Source: JALCOL01 sp022649665 (GTDB lineage Bacteria > Bacillota > Bacilli > Lactobacillales > Enterococcaceae). Taken from it: DNA of 64,000 bases. The notes beneath the pieces were generated by a model. The model did no database searches. It saw only the letters and a program-made list of their open reading frames with translations, and was not told the DNA's origin. The stretch lies in NCBI GenBank assembly GCA_030372335.1, contig JAUDCW010000004.1; one strand, given 5' to 3'. The translations under genes were made by a program, and so were the position numbers. Positions 41,858 to 49,499 of the stretch are shown piece by piece; positions within the stretch are counted from its first letter, which is position 1, and the number at the start of each line of letters is the position of its first letter.

Positions 41858-42787
41858 TTAATCGTCAAAGTCATAGAGCGAAGTCGACAAGTAGCGTTCA
41901 CCGTTATCTGGAACGATCGCAAGTACTTTCTTCCCTTTGCCGAGTTTTTTAGCGATTTCGAGGGCCCCGTAAATATTCGCACCTGAAGAGATCCCGACGA
42001 GGATCCCTTCTTCTTGGCCGACTTTTCGAGCCATTTCGATGGCAGCGTCACTTGGGACTTCGATCACCGCATCATAAATGGATTCATCCAAAACTTTCGG
42101 CACGAATCCCGCACCGATTCCTTGGATCTTGTGAGGGCCAGGTTTCCCGCCTTCAAGAACCGGTGATTCCGCGGGTTCGACTGCATACACTTTGGTCGCC
42201 GGATCATGTGCTTTGAGCGCGCGGCCGACACCTGTCACTGTGCCGCCGGTTCCGACACCGGCCACGAATGCATCCAATGTATCCCCGTCAAAAGCTTCTA
42301 AGATCTCAACGCCGGTTTTCTTCTCGTGCACATCCGGATTGGCAGGATTGTCAAATTGAAGCGGCATATAGTAGCCGTCTTCCTTGGCTAGTTCGGTCGC
42401 CTTGGCGATCGCCCCTTTCATTCCTTCCGCGCCGGGAGTCAAGATCAATTGTGCCCCGTAAGCCTTCATCAATTTGCGGCGTTCGATACTCATCGTGTCA
42501 GGCATCACGATCACGACTTTGTAGCCTTTGGCCGCGCCGACCATTGCCAAACCGATCCCAGTATTGCCGCTTGTCGGCTCAACGATCGTATCGCCTGGTT
42601 TCAATTTTCCTTCTTTTTCAGCGGCTTCGAGCATGCTTTGGGCGATCCGGTCTTTTACAGAACTGCCGGGATTGAAAAATTCCAATTTTACATACACATC
42701 TGCCGAATCTTCCGGAACGATATTGTGCAATTTAACGATCGGTGTATTTCCGATCAAGTCAACGACATTCTCAACGATCTTTGCCAT
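41858..42787 (-). CDS. cysK: Cysteine synthase A (O-acetylserine sulfhydrylase)
   Basis: 309-residue PLP enzyme making cysteine from O-acetylserine and sulfide. Lys 45 in NPGSSVKDRIA binds PLP; EPTSGNTGIGLA and GTGGTVTGVG are the substrate and phosphate loops, and GISSGAN is near the C-terminus. The ATG at 42787 lies seven bases after GGAGGG. It is monocistronic, with a promoter (TTGCAA, 16 bp, TATGAT) and terminator of its own. No serine acetyltransferase gene is adjacent. Confidence 0.95.
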   Translation of the reverse strand: MAKIVENVVDLIGNTPIVKLHNIVPEDSADVYVKLEFFNPGSSVKDRIAQSMLEAAEKEGKLKPGDTIVEPTSGNTGIGLAMVGAAKGYKVVIVMPDTMSIERRKLMKAYGAQLILTPGAEGMKGAIAKATELAKEDGYYMPLQFDNPANPDVHEKKTGVEILEAFDGDTLDAFVAGVGTGGTVTGVGRALKAHDPATKVYAVEPAESPVLEGGKPGPHKIQGIGAGFVPKVLDESIYDAVIEVPSDAAIEMARKVGQEEGILVGISSGANIYGALEIAKKLGKGKKVLAIVPDNGERYLSTSLYDFDD

Positions 42788-42816
42788 GTGACATCCCTCC
42801 AATTTGATTTGAGTCC

Positions 42817-42844
42817 ATCATACGATAGAACCACTTTTTTGCAA
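42817..42844 (-). promoter_or_regulatory. cysK promoter
   Basis: TTGCAA, 16 bp, TATGAT on the minus strand. Confidence 0.65.
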
Positions 42845-42933
42845 AATAAAAACCATCTGCGCCTCTCAAGCGGATTCGCTATACAATTTTTTTAAAAATA
42901 TTTATAATAGTTATAAAAAAACAAGGTGATTCG

Positions 42934-43707
42934 ATGGAATATAAAAAATTCTGGACTGCTTTTGACAACTATTTAACTAACTTCGACCGCAGCGATCCAA
43001 AAATCGCGCTGAAGATCACTCACACATTTGCGGTCGTCGACTGTATGGATTATTTGACAGCTGCGCTTGAACTGCCGGCAGATGAGCGCGAGCTCGCCCG
43101 CATCATTGCACTCTTGCATGACATCGGGCGTTTTGCCCAGCTGGCCCGTTTTGACTCATTCAGCGACCGCAATATTGATCACGCGGCACTCGGTGTTTCA
43201 GAACTGGAGCGCGAGCCGCAGTTTCAAAAACTTTTATATCGTGAAAAACTAAACGCCCAAATCATCAAGGAAGCGATCTTGAATCATAATCGCTACCAAA
43301 TCGATCCAACGATCAAAGGCCCTGCCCTGCTTTATGCTCGCTTGATCCGCGATGCTGATAAACTCGATAACCTGCGAAATAAACAGACTGAAAAGCCTGA
43401 AGTGCTGCTGGACGCTCCGGCAGAAGCGATCAGAGCTTGCCGCATCTCGCCTGCGATCGCCCGCTGCTTTTTGGAAGGACGTTTGATCCCGCGCGACTTG
43501 CGTGAAACGCTGCTGGATCGTTGGGCTTCTTATATCGCATTTATATTTGATCTCAATTTCCAAGCGAGCTTCCAGTGGATCACCGAAAAACAGGCGGTCC
43601 CGCGGCTGTTCGCTCGTTTTCGCCCGGCAGATACCCAAACATTTTGCACTTGGCAGAAAATGGAAGCTTTCGCAGAATCTTATTTGACCGGGCAGCTAAA
43701 AAAATAA
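42934..43707 (+). CDS. HD domain phosphohydrolase
   Basis: 257-residue cytosolic protein with the HD metal ligands in order: His 30 (KITHTFAV), His 62-Asp 63 (LLHDIGRF), a histidine in LNHNRY and the Asp of RDADKLDN. Such single-domain HD proteins are nucleotidases or phosphodiesterases; substrate unknown. TATAAT at 42903-42908 lies upstream, and AAGGTG precedes the ATG. It is convergent with tkt across a region of inverted repeats. Confidence 0.85.
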   Translation: MEYKKFWTAFDNYLTNFDRSDPKIALKITHTFAVVDCMDYLTAALELPADERELARIIALLHDIGRFAQLARFDSFSDRNIDHAALGVSELEREPQFQKLLYREKLNAQIIKEAILNHNRYQIDPTIKGPALLYARLIRDADKLDNLRNKQTEKPEVLLDAPAEAIRACRISPAIARCFLEGRLIPRDLRETLLDRWASYIAFIFDLNFQASFQWITEKQAVPRLFARFRPADTQTFCTWQKMEAFAESYLTGQLKK

Positions 43708-43749
43708 CGTCAAAAAAGCTAGAATCGTTATTCTAACCTTTTTGACGTT
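43706..43749. repeat. 44-bp near-perfect inverted repeat after the HD gene
   Basis: Arms AACGTCAAAAA (43706-43716) and TTTTTGACGTT (43739-43749) with an inner TAGAAT/ATTCTA stem: 18 of 20 positions pair. It overlaps the HD stop codon. It may act as terminator (T-run within the arm) or be a small mobile-element relic. Confidence 0.5.
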
Positions 43750-43777
43750 CCTTCCTTTTCGGAATCGCGTTCACAAG

Positions 43778-43796
43778 TGATCGGAAATTCCGATCA
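43778..43796. promoter_or_regulatory. Perfect 19-bp palindrome in the convergent intergenic region
   Basis: TGATCGGAA-A-TTCCGATCA. No nearby start codon, so it is not an obvious operator; a protein-binding or structural site is possible. Confidence 0.4.
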
Positions 43797-43899
43797 TCTC
43801 GAAAAGCAATTCCACCACTTCATCCCTGATTTAAGGGTAGCACGTTCAAAAACGGATGTCACTTTTTTCGCTTTTTCTAAAGAAGAAGCGCAAGAAAAA

Positions 43900-43928
43900 G
43901 GGTGCGGCAAATTCGCCGCACCCTTTTT
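43900..43928. terminator. Bidirectional terminator, mainly for tkt
   Basis: 9-bp perfect stem GGGTGCGGC/GCCGCACCC with A and T runs on both sides. Confidence 0.92.
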
Positions 43929-43975
43929 CTTGGATAAACAGTATATCTAAAGCTGCTTCTGATCTTTTTAGCTGT

Positions 43976-45961
43976 TTAAAGGCTTTCGTAAACATCGACG
44001 ACATGTTCAACCGTAAAGCCGTAGTCTTCGATGATCTGGCCGCCTTTTCCGCTTGCCCCGAAGCGGTCGATCCCGATCGTTTTGCCTTTGAGGCCGACAT
44101 AGCGTTCCCAGCCGAATGTCGAACCCATTTCGATCGACACGCGGTTCGTTACCGCTTCCGGCAAGACGCTCTCTTTATATTCAGCATCCTGCGCTTCAAA
44201 AAGATCGAATGACGGCATCGAAACGACCGAAACATCAAACCCTCTCGTGCGCAATTGTTTTTGGGCTTCGATCGCCAAAGCGACTTCAGAGCCGGTCGCG
44301 ATCAAAATGCCTTCTGGCAATGCGGCCTGTGCTGGTGAGATGACATATGCGCCTTTTTCCAAATGATTTTCAGCGGAGCCTTCGAGGACCGGCAGCCCTT
44401 GACGGCTCAGTACCAAAGCGGTTGGTTTGTCGCTCGTTTTCATGGCCACTTTCCAAGCACTGACCGTTTCATTGCCGTCAGCCGGACGGATCACTTGCAA
44501 ATTCGGCATCGCCCGCAAGCCAGCCAGCTGTTCAACTGGTTCATGCGTCGGACCATCTTCGCCGACTGCGATCGAGTCGTGGGTCAAAACATAAACGACC
44601 GGCGTCTTTTGCAAGGCAGCTAAACGGACCGCTGCCCGCAGATAGTCGACAAATACGAAGAATGTCCCGCCGTAAACGCGTGTCCCGCCGTGAAGCTGGA
44701 TCCCGTTCATTGCGGCCGCCATTGCGAATTCGCGGACGCCGAACCAAATATTGCGTCCGGCATAATTATCCGGTTCAAAATCATTTTCTGCTGCGACCAT
44801 CGTATTATTTGAAGAAGACAGATCGGCCGACCCGCCCCACAATTGCGGAATATTTTCCGAAAGGACTTGGATGACTTCTTTCGAGCTGACACGGCTCGCT
44901 TGCGAAGTCCCGAGAGCATAGACCGGCAGATCTTTCTCCCAGTCCTGCGGCAATTCTTCAGCAAAACCTTGTTCAAATCGTGCTGCTAATTCTGGATACT
45001 CTTTCCGGTAGTTTTCGAACATTTCATGCCACGCAGCTTCCGCTTTAGCGCCGCGCTGAATGATCGCTTCTTGGAAACGATCTGCTACATCTTCCGGAAC
45101 TTCAAAAGGTTCATAACTCCAGTGGAGACGTTCTTTCAAAGAGCTGATTCCCTCTTCGCCGATCGGCGCACCGTGGACTTTGTTCGTCCCTTCTTTCGGG
45201 GTCCCGAAACCGATCACCGTTTTGACTTCGATCAAAGTTGGTTTGCTGGTTTCTTCTTTAGCTTTTTCGATCGCTTGATCGATCGCTTCCAGATCATTGC
45301 CATCTGCAACGGTCAAATGCTGCCAACCATATGCTTCGAAACGTTCGCCGACGTTTTCAGTGAATGCTTTTGAAGTCGGACCGTCCAAGCTGATCCCGTT
45401 CGAATCATAGAGCATGATCATTTTGCCAAGCTGCAAATGGCCGGCAAGCGAAGCCGCTTCATGCGAGATCCCTTCCATCAGATCGCCATCGCCGCAAAGC
45501 GCGTACGTATAGTGATCTACGACAGGATAGCCCTTCTTATTATAAGTCGCTGCCAAATGAGCTTCTGCCATCGCCATTCCGACCGCCATTGCGATTCCTT
45601 GGCCAAGCGGTCCAGTCGTAGCTTCAACGCCGTCCGTGTGTCCGACTTCGGGATGGCCCGGCGTCAAACTGCCGACCTGACGGAAATTTTTCAAATCATC
45701 GATGCTGACTTGATACCCTGCCAAATGGAGCAGGCTATAAAGAAGTGCTGAACCGTGTCCGGCAGAAAGAACGAAGCGGTCCCGATCGGCCCAATCCCGT
45801 GAAGTTTTCGGATTCACTTTCAAATGGCGTGTCCAAAGCGCGTAAGCCATCGGTGCAGCGCCGAGCGGCAGACCCGGATGTCCTGAATTGGCTTTTTGAA
45901 TGGCATCGACACTCAGCGTACGGATCGTGTTGACGGCTAATTCATCAGTTTTATCAAACAC
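43976..45961 (-). CDS. tkt: Transketolase
   Basis: 661-residue thiamine-diphosphate enzyme of the pentose phosphate pathway moving two-carbon units between sugar phosphates. N-terminal SGHPGLPLGAAPMAY, the ThDP motif GDGDLMEGISHEAASLAGH..NS-type segment, and DSIAVGEDGPTHEPVEQL of the pyrimidine-binding domain are complete. A GTG at 45961, eight bases after GGGGAG, gives the family N-terminus MFDKTDELAVN; the longer frame upstream has no signal. It lies 49 bp after UPF0291 on the same strand. Confidence 0.96.
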   Translation of the reverse strand: MFDKTDELAVNTIRTLSVDAIQKANSGHPGLPLGAAPMAYALWTRHLKVNPKTSRDWADRDRFVLSAGHGSALLYSLLHLAGYQVSIDDLKNFRQVGSLTPGHPEVGHTDGVEATTGPLGQGIAMAVGMAMAEAHLAATYNKKGYPVVDHYTYALCGDGDLMEGISHEAASLAGHLQLGKMIMLYDSNGISLDGPTSKAFTENVGERFEAYGWQHLTVADGNDLEAIDQAIEKAKEETSKPTLIEVKTVIGFGTPKEGTNKVHGAPIGEEGISSLKERLHWSYEPFEVPEDVADRFQEAIIQRGAKAEAAWHEMFENYRKEYPELAARFEQGFAEELPQDWEKDLPVYALGTSQASRVSSKEVIQVLSENIPQLWGGSADLSSSNNTMVAAENDFEPDNYAGRNIWFGVREFAMAAAMNGIQLHGGTRVYGGTFFVFVDYLRAAVRLAALQKTPVVYVLTHDSIAVGEDGPTHEPVEQLAGLRAMPNLQVIRPADGNETVSAWKVAMKTSDKPTALVLSRQGLPVLEGSAENHLEKGAYVISPAQAALPEGILIATGSEVALAIEAQKQLRTRGFDVSVVSMPSFDLFEAQDAEYKESVLPEAVTNRVSIEMGSTFGWERYVGLKGKTIGIDRFGASGKGGQIIEDYGFTVEHVVDVYESL

Positions 45962-46009
45962 AATTGTTTCTCCCCTTTTGTAAACGAATTTATCTGAAGG
46001 CAATCTTGC

Positions 46010-46249
46010 CTAACGACCATGGATTCCTTTGTCTTTTTGGATCTTTTTTAGTTTTTCCGGCGTCACGTCGTGCCCTTTTTCATCGACCACTTTGAGAGAC
46101 TCGATGTGCTGGCGCATCCCTTTGCGGAAATGATGAAGATACTCTTCGCGAAGCTTTTTCTGTTCTTGTTTTTCTTCAGCGCTGAGACTTGCTGTCTTTG
46201 CTTTTTTTGCTAAAAAATTGATTCGATCCATTTTTCCTTTGCTCAACAA
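46010..46249 (-). CDS. UPF0291/DUF896 (YnzC-like) protein
   Basis: 79-residue soluble helical protein: KMDRINFLAKKAKT, EEKQEQKKLREEYL and the C-terminal DVTPEKLKK match the UPF0291 family. TTG start at 46249, seven bases after GAGGAGGG, fits the family start MLSK. In Bacillus subtilis ynzC follows the SOS gene yneA beside lexA; here it is divergent from lexA. Its promoter (TTGTTT, 17 bp, TAATAT) is separate from the SOS box. Confidence 0.85.
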   Translation of the reverse strand: MLSKGKMDRINFLAKKAKTASLSAEEKQEQKKLREEYLHHFRKGMRQHIESLKVVDEKGHDVTPEKLKKIQKDKGIHGR

Positions 46250-46274
46250 TCGCTTTCCCTCCTCATACGTTTTC

Positions 46275-46303
46275 ATATTACTTGAAACGACGTGAAAAAA
46301 CAA
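46275..46303 (-). promoter_or_regulatory. Promoter of the UPF0291 gene
   Basis: TTGTTT, 17 bp, TAATAT on the minus strand. Confidence 0.5.
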
Positions 46304-46325
46304 GAACCTCGACGGGAACCTTTGT

Positions 46326-46376
46326 TTGATAACATTTTTATGATATGTTATACTTTAAAAAAATGAACATAAGTTC
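46326..46376 (+). promoter_or_regulatory. lexA promoter with SOS box
   Basis: TTGATA, 17 bp, TATACT (46349-46354), followed by GAACATAAGTTC (46365-46376), a perfect match to the Gram-positive LexA core GAAC-N4-GTTC. LexA autorepression is expected. Confidence 0.9.
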
Positions 46377-46397
46377 TTATTAAAGGAAGGTGTCAAG

Positions 46398-47018
46398 ATG
46401 GCCCGCAGAAATGATAGCCGACAGCTCGCTGTCTTACGATTTATTCATGAACAAGTTGCTACGAAGGGATATCCGCCGACTGTTCGCGAAATCGGCGAAG
46501 CCGTCGATCTAGCATCGACTTCAACGGTCCACGGTCACCTCTCGCGTTTAGAAAAAAAGGGGCTGATCGCACGCGACCCGACCAAGCCACGTGCGATCGA
46601 GCTGACCCAAGCCGGACTTGAAGCGATCGGCGAACAGCCGCAAGTGATCCCGCTGCTGGGGACAGTTACCGCCGGGGAGCCGATCTTAGCAGTTGAAGAA
46701 GCCACTGACTATTTTCCGCTGCCGCCCGCGCTTTTGCATGAAGACAATCCGCTTTTTATGCTGACGATCCGCGGAGAAAGCATGATCAATGCCGGTATTT
46801 TCGATGGTGATCAAGTGATCGTCAGAAAACAAGCGAGCGCTGACAATGGTGACATCGTGATCGCGATGACCACTGAAAATGAAGCGACTTGCAAGCGATT
46901 TTTCAAAGAAAAAGGGCACTTCCGCCTGCAGCCGGAAAATCCGGTCTTTGAACCGATCTTGCTGGATGAAGCGCATATCCTTGGAAAAGTCGTTGCTTTG
47001 TACCGCGATCATATTTGA
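46398..47018 (+). CDS. lexA: SOS repressor LexA
   Basis: 206-residue repressor. The winged helix-turn-helix spans about 1-65 (GYPPTVREIGEAV, STSTVHGHLSRLEKKG). The self-cleavage site is Ala 92-Gly 93 in GTVTAGEPI, with Ser 128 (RGESMI) and Lys 166 (EATCKRF) as the catalytic pair. Ribosome binding site GGAAGGTG. It has its own SOS box and a strong terminator, so it is monocistronic. Confidence 0.97.
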   Translation: MARRNDSRQLAVLRFIHEQVATKGYPPTVREIGEAVDLASTSTVHGHLSRLEKKGLIARDPTKPRAIELTQAGLEAIGEQPQVIPLLGTVTAGEPILAVEEATDYFPLPPALLHEDNPLFMLTIRGESMINAGIFDGDQVIVRKQASADNGDIVIAMTTENEATCKRFFKEKGHFRLQPENPVFEPILLDEAHILGKVVALYRDHI

Positions 47019-47026
47019 TTTTTGGC

Positions 47027-47061
47027 GGCTGTGACAAGACCCATGTCACAGCCCTTTTTTT
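47027..47061 (+). terminator. Terminator of lexA
   Basis: 9-bp perfect stem GGCTGTGAC/GTCACAGCC and seven T. Confidence 0.92.
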
Positions 47062-47124
47062 GTGCAAAATTTTTTTCGCGAAGAGGCCGCTTTTGTGTAT
47101 TATATAGACAAAGGAGGAAAGCGT

Positions 47125-47814
47125 ATGCGCAAACACTGCTCTATTTTTATCGTGATCCTCATGCTGCTCACGGTCGTCGTGATCAATGCCGGTCAGATCA
47201 TCAGCGCGCTCATCGCTTATCAAATGAATCGCCCTAATGCGGCCGTAATCGAGATCGTGACTGAACTTTTCGCGCTCTTGCTGATGATTTTGCTCAATCG
47301 TTTCATCTTCAAAGCCAAGGTCGCTTGGCACCAGCTTCCCGCCAGACGCCAGTGGCTGCTGCTTCTGCCGATCGTGATCGTTCTGATCGGCGATGCGACG
47401 TTAGGGGCCCGTTTCCTATTGACCCCTGAAAACATCGTGCTCGCTGTTGTCACCGGTTTGGCTGTCGGCGTCTTTGAAGAATATGTCTTCCGCGGGATCG
47501 TGATCAGTTTTTTAAAAACAAACTTTCATGCCCGCAATTTGACCCTGATCCTTTTCAGCGGCCTCGCGTTCGGCGCGCTCCATTTGCTGAACGCTTTTGA
47601 AGGCAATGTTTTCAATACGCTTCTGCAGGCAGTTTCAGCGGTCGCGATCGGCTTTTTCTTCGCTGCGATCTATTTGATCACCGGTTCTTTATGGCTGCCG
47701 ATTCTCGCGCACGGGATCATCGATGCTTTCGATCAGCTGGCTTTTCAAACCTTGAGCAATACGCCGGCTTCGGGATCTCGACTTCGCTCATCTACACGTT
47801 CAGTTTTATCTTGA
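47125..47814 (+). CDS. CPBP family intramembrane metalloprotease, C-terminus frameshifted
   Basis: 229-residue membrane protein with the three CPBP (CAAX/bacteriocin-processing) motifs: EEYVFRG, FGALHLL and HGIIDA, so the active site is complete. The last 18 residues (NTPASGSRLRSSTRSVLS) are hydrophilic and unlike the family. In the alternative frame the DNA continues as GFGISTSLIYTFSFILISWL and a basic tail ending at 47864, which looks like the proper last helix. A one-base indel near 47757-47770 is the likely cause. AAAGGAGG precedes the ATG. It is followed by a second CPBP gene. Confidence 0.8.
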   Translation: MRKHCSIFIVILMLLTVVVINAGQIISALIAYQMNRPNAAVIEIVTELFALLLMILLNRFIFKAKVAWHQLPARRQWLLLLPIVIVLIGDATLGARFLLTPENIVLAVVTGLAVGVFEEYVFRGIVISFLKTNFHARNLTLILFSGLAFGALHLLNAFEGNVFNTLLQAVSAVAIGFFFAAIYLITGSLWLPILAHGIIDAFDQLAFQTLSNTPASGSRLRSSTRSVLS

Positions 47815-47882
47815 TCAGCTGGTTATTGTACCGAAAATATTTGACCCGCTGTGATATCCAATGAAAAGAAAAGAGGATAACG

Positions 47883-48581
47883 ATGGATACCAGCAGACTA
47901 CCGATTTCCCCCAAGAAGACGATCATCGCACTTTTGATCCCGCTCGCGGAGCTTTTGATCGGCGACGCCTTGATCCCAAAGCTGACTTCTCAATGGGCCA
48001 AAGTCATTTATACAGTCCTTATCTTTTTGACCAGCTTATGTATTGCCGTGTACTTGTATCAAGATGTTTTGCGCAAAGATTGGCGCACGTATAAAAATCA
48101 CCTTTGGTGGAATTTTGCGATCGCACTTGTGGGCGTAGCGGCTTCTTTCGCGCTGCTTGCGGGCGTCCGCTTTCTTTTGGATTCGCTTCATATCACTCAA
48201 GCCTCGGCACTTTCTGCCAATGGTTTCTTAAGTCTCGAAACAGCTTCGATGGGGCTTGTCGCCAGCACGACTGCCTTGATGGCGCCGTTCACTGAAGAGA
48301 TCGTGTTCCGCCATGTTTTATTTTACCAATGGAAAAATCGCGGAGTATTGACTTGGCTGATGTTCCTTCTCTCGGCGATCGCTTTTGGGCTGGTCCACTG
48401 GAACAACTTCAACGGCCAGCTGGATCAAATGATTCCTTATATGTGTGTCGGAGCGCTGTATGCTTTGATCTATTATTTCTCTAAAAATATCTGGTACAAT
48501 ATCATGACGCACTTCTTTTTTGATTTTTTCCAAGTCATCGGAGCGATCTTGATGTTTATTCTCGCTTTTACCGGCGCTTGA
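47883..48581 (+). CDS. CPBP family intramembrane metalloprotease (second copy)
   Basis: 232-residue protein with about seven to eight hydrophobic helices. Motifs TEEIVFRH, FGLVHWN and THFFFD match the CPBP protease site; the third has the HxxxD spacing. It starts 18 bp after the frame-corrected end of the first CPBP gene, pointing to a two-gene operon. In lactic acid bacteria such proteins are linked to bacteriocin immunity or processing, but no bacteriocin gene is adjacent. A terminator follows. Confidence 0.85.
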   Translation: MDTSRLPISPKKTIIALLIPLAELLIGDALIPKLTSQWAKVIYTVLIFLTSLCIAVYLYQDVLRKDWRTYKNHLWWNFAIALVGVAASFALLAGVRFLLDSLHITQASALSANGFLSLETASMGLVASTTALMAPFTEEIVFRHVLFYQWKNRGVLTWLMFLLSAIAFGLVHWNNFNGQLDQMIPYMCVGALYALIYYFSKNIWYNIMTHFFFDFFQVIGAILMFILAFTGA

Positions 48582-48599
48582 GCAGCACAAGACTGAAAA

Positions 48600-48621
48600 G
48601 CCCGCAAAGCGCGGGCTTTTC
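48600..48621 (+). terminator. Terminator after the CPBP pair
   Basis: GCCCGC/GCGGGC stem with 5-nt loop, then TTTTCTTTT. Confidence 0.88.
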
Positions 48622-48649
48622 TTTTGCGAAAATATGTTCCCCTTTTCTC

Positions 48650-48700
48650 TTTACAAAGCGAACAAACATTCGTATAATGATTTTACAAACATTTGTTCGC
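48650..48700 (+). promoter_or_regulatory. Promoter enclosed by a symmetric operator
   Basis: TTTACA, 17 bp, TATAAT (48673-48678). A perfect 9-bp inverted repeat, GCGAACAAA (48658-48666) and TTTGTTCGC (48692-48700), brackets the -10. Each half is part of a box one mismatch from CGAAC-N4-GTTCG (48659-48672 and 48686-48699), so LexA, or a TetR-type repressor, may bind here. Confidence 0.6.
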
Positions 48701-48724
48701 ATTTAAATCAAGGGGGAATTATTC

Positions 48725-48931
48725 ATGAAAAGCATCTTTGCCATCCTTCAAATAGTATTTTTTCTATTTATCGGTGTCTTGATCGCTCTTTTCGAGTTCG
48801 ATCTAGCACTGATCTTCGGACTCGCTTTTTTGATCATCAGTCTCTTCCAATGGAATGAACGCGACTTCCGCAAAATGGAAGAAGCAGATCACGCACATGC
48901 TCACGAGCGGCCGATCAGGCGAGCCTCTTAA
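48725..48931 (+). CDS. Small membrane protein of unknown function
   Basis: 68 residues: two hydrophobic helices (about 3-22 and 26-43) then a charged tail with HAHAHERPIRR, which could bind metal. AAGGGGGAAT precedes the ATG. No family is recognised. The strong promoter with symmetric operator suggests tight repression and induction, so this could be a stress- or drug-induced membrane peptide; that is speculation. It is monocistronic with its own terminator. Confidence 0.65.
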   Translation: MKSIFAILQIVFFLFIGVLIALFEFDLALIFGLAFLIISLFQWNERDFRKMEEADHAHAHERPIRRAS

Positions 48932-48938
48932 GCAAAAA

Positions 48939-48971
48939 ATGGACAAGCTCTCAACGGCTTGTCCATTTTTT
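48939..48971. terminator. Bidirectional terminator between small membrane gene and apt
   Basis: 10-bp perfect stem ATGGACAAGC/GCTTGTCCAT, A6 left and T6 right. Confidence 0.92.
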
Positions 48972-48980
48972 CGTTTCCTC

Positions 48981-49499
48981 TTAAAATTTCATCAGTGAAA
49001 AGACTTCATAATTTTCTTCATTGATCCGTTTGCGACCATTCAGCTCCAGTAATTCGATCAAGAAAGCGCAGCCGACGACAACGCCGCCGAGCTTTTCAAC
49101 CAGCTCGATGCATGCGTGGATCGTTCCGCCGGTAGCCAGAAGGTCATCACAGATCAAGACTTTCTGTCCCGGTTTGATCGCGTCTTTATGCAGCTGCAAC
49201 GTTGCTTCGCCGTATTCCAGCTCATAAGTGACTTCGACCGTTTCACGCGGCAGTTTGCCTTTTTTGCGAGCCGGCGCAAATCCCGTCCCAAGTTCGTACG
49301 CTACTGGGCAGCCGACGATAAAGCCGCGTGCTTCCGGGCCAACGACCATGTCGATTTCTTTTTGGCGCGCATATTCGACGATTTGATGCGTCGCATATTG
49401 ATATGCTTTGCCATCAGACATCAATGGGGAGATGTCGCGGAAAATGATCCCATCTTCCGGGTAATCGGGAATCGAAGCAACATAATCCTTTAAATTCAT
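48981..49499 (-). CDS. apt: Adenine phosphoribosyltransferase
   Basis: 172-residue purine salvage enzyme making AMP from adenine and PRPP. MNLKDYVASIPDYPEDGIIFRDISPL is the family N-terminus; the PRPP loop is VLICDDLLATGGT. The ATG at 49499 overlaps the recJ stop by 4 bp, and its ribosome binding site GGAGG lies inside recJ, an arrangement common in Firmicutes. Adenine salvage complements the purine transport genes at the left of the window, though they are not linked. Confidence 0.96.
   Translation of the reverse strand: MNLKDYVASIPDYPEDGIIFRDISPLMSDGKAYQYATHQIVEYARQKEIDMVVGPEARGFIVGCPVAYELGTGFAPARKKGKLPRETVEVTYELEYGEATLQLHKDAIKPGQKVLICDDLLATGGTIHACIELVEKLGGVVVGCAFLIELLELNGRKRINEENYEVFSLMKF

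Noticed and set aside
46365..46376. SOS box as operator of the divergent UPF0291 gene
   Set aside because: It lies well upstream of that gene's own promoter and just downstream of the lexA -10, so lexA is the clear target.
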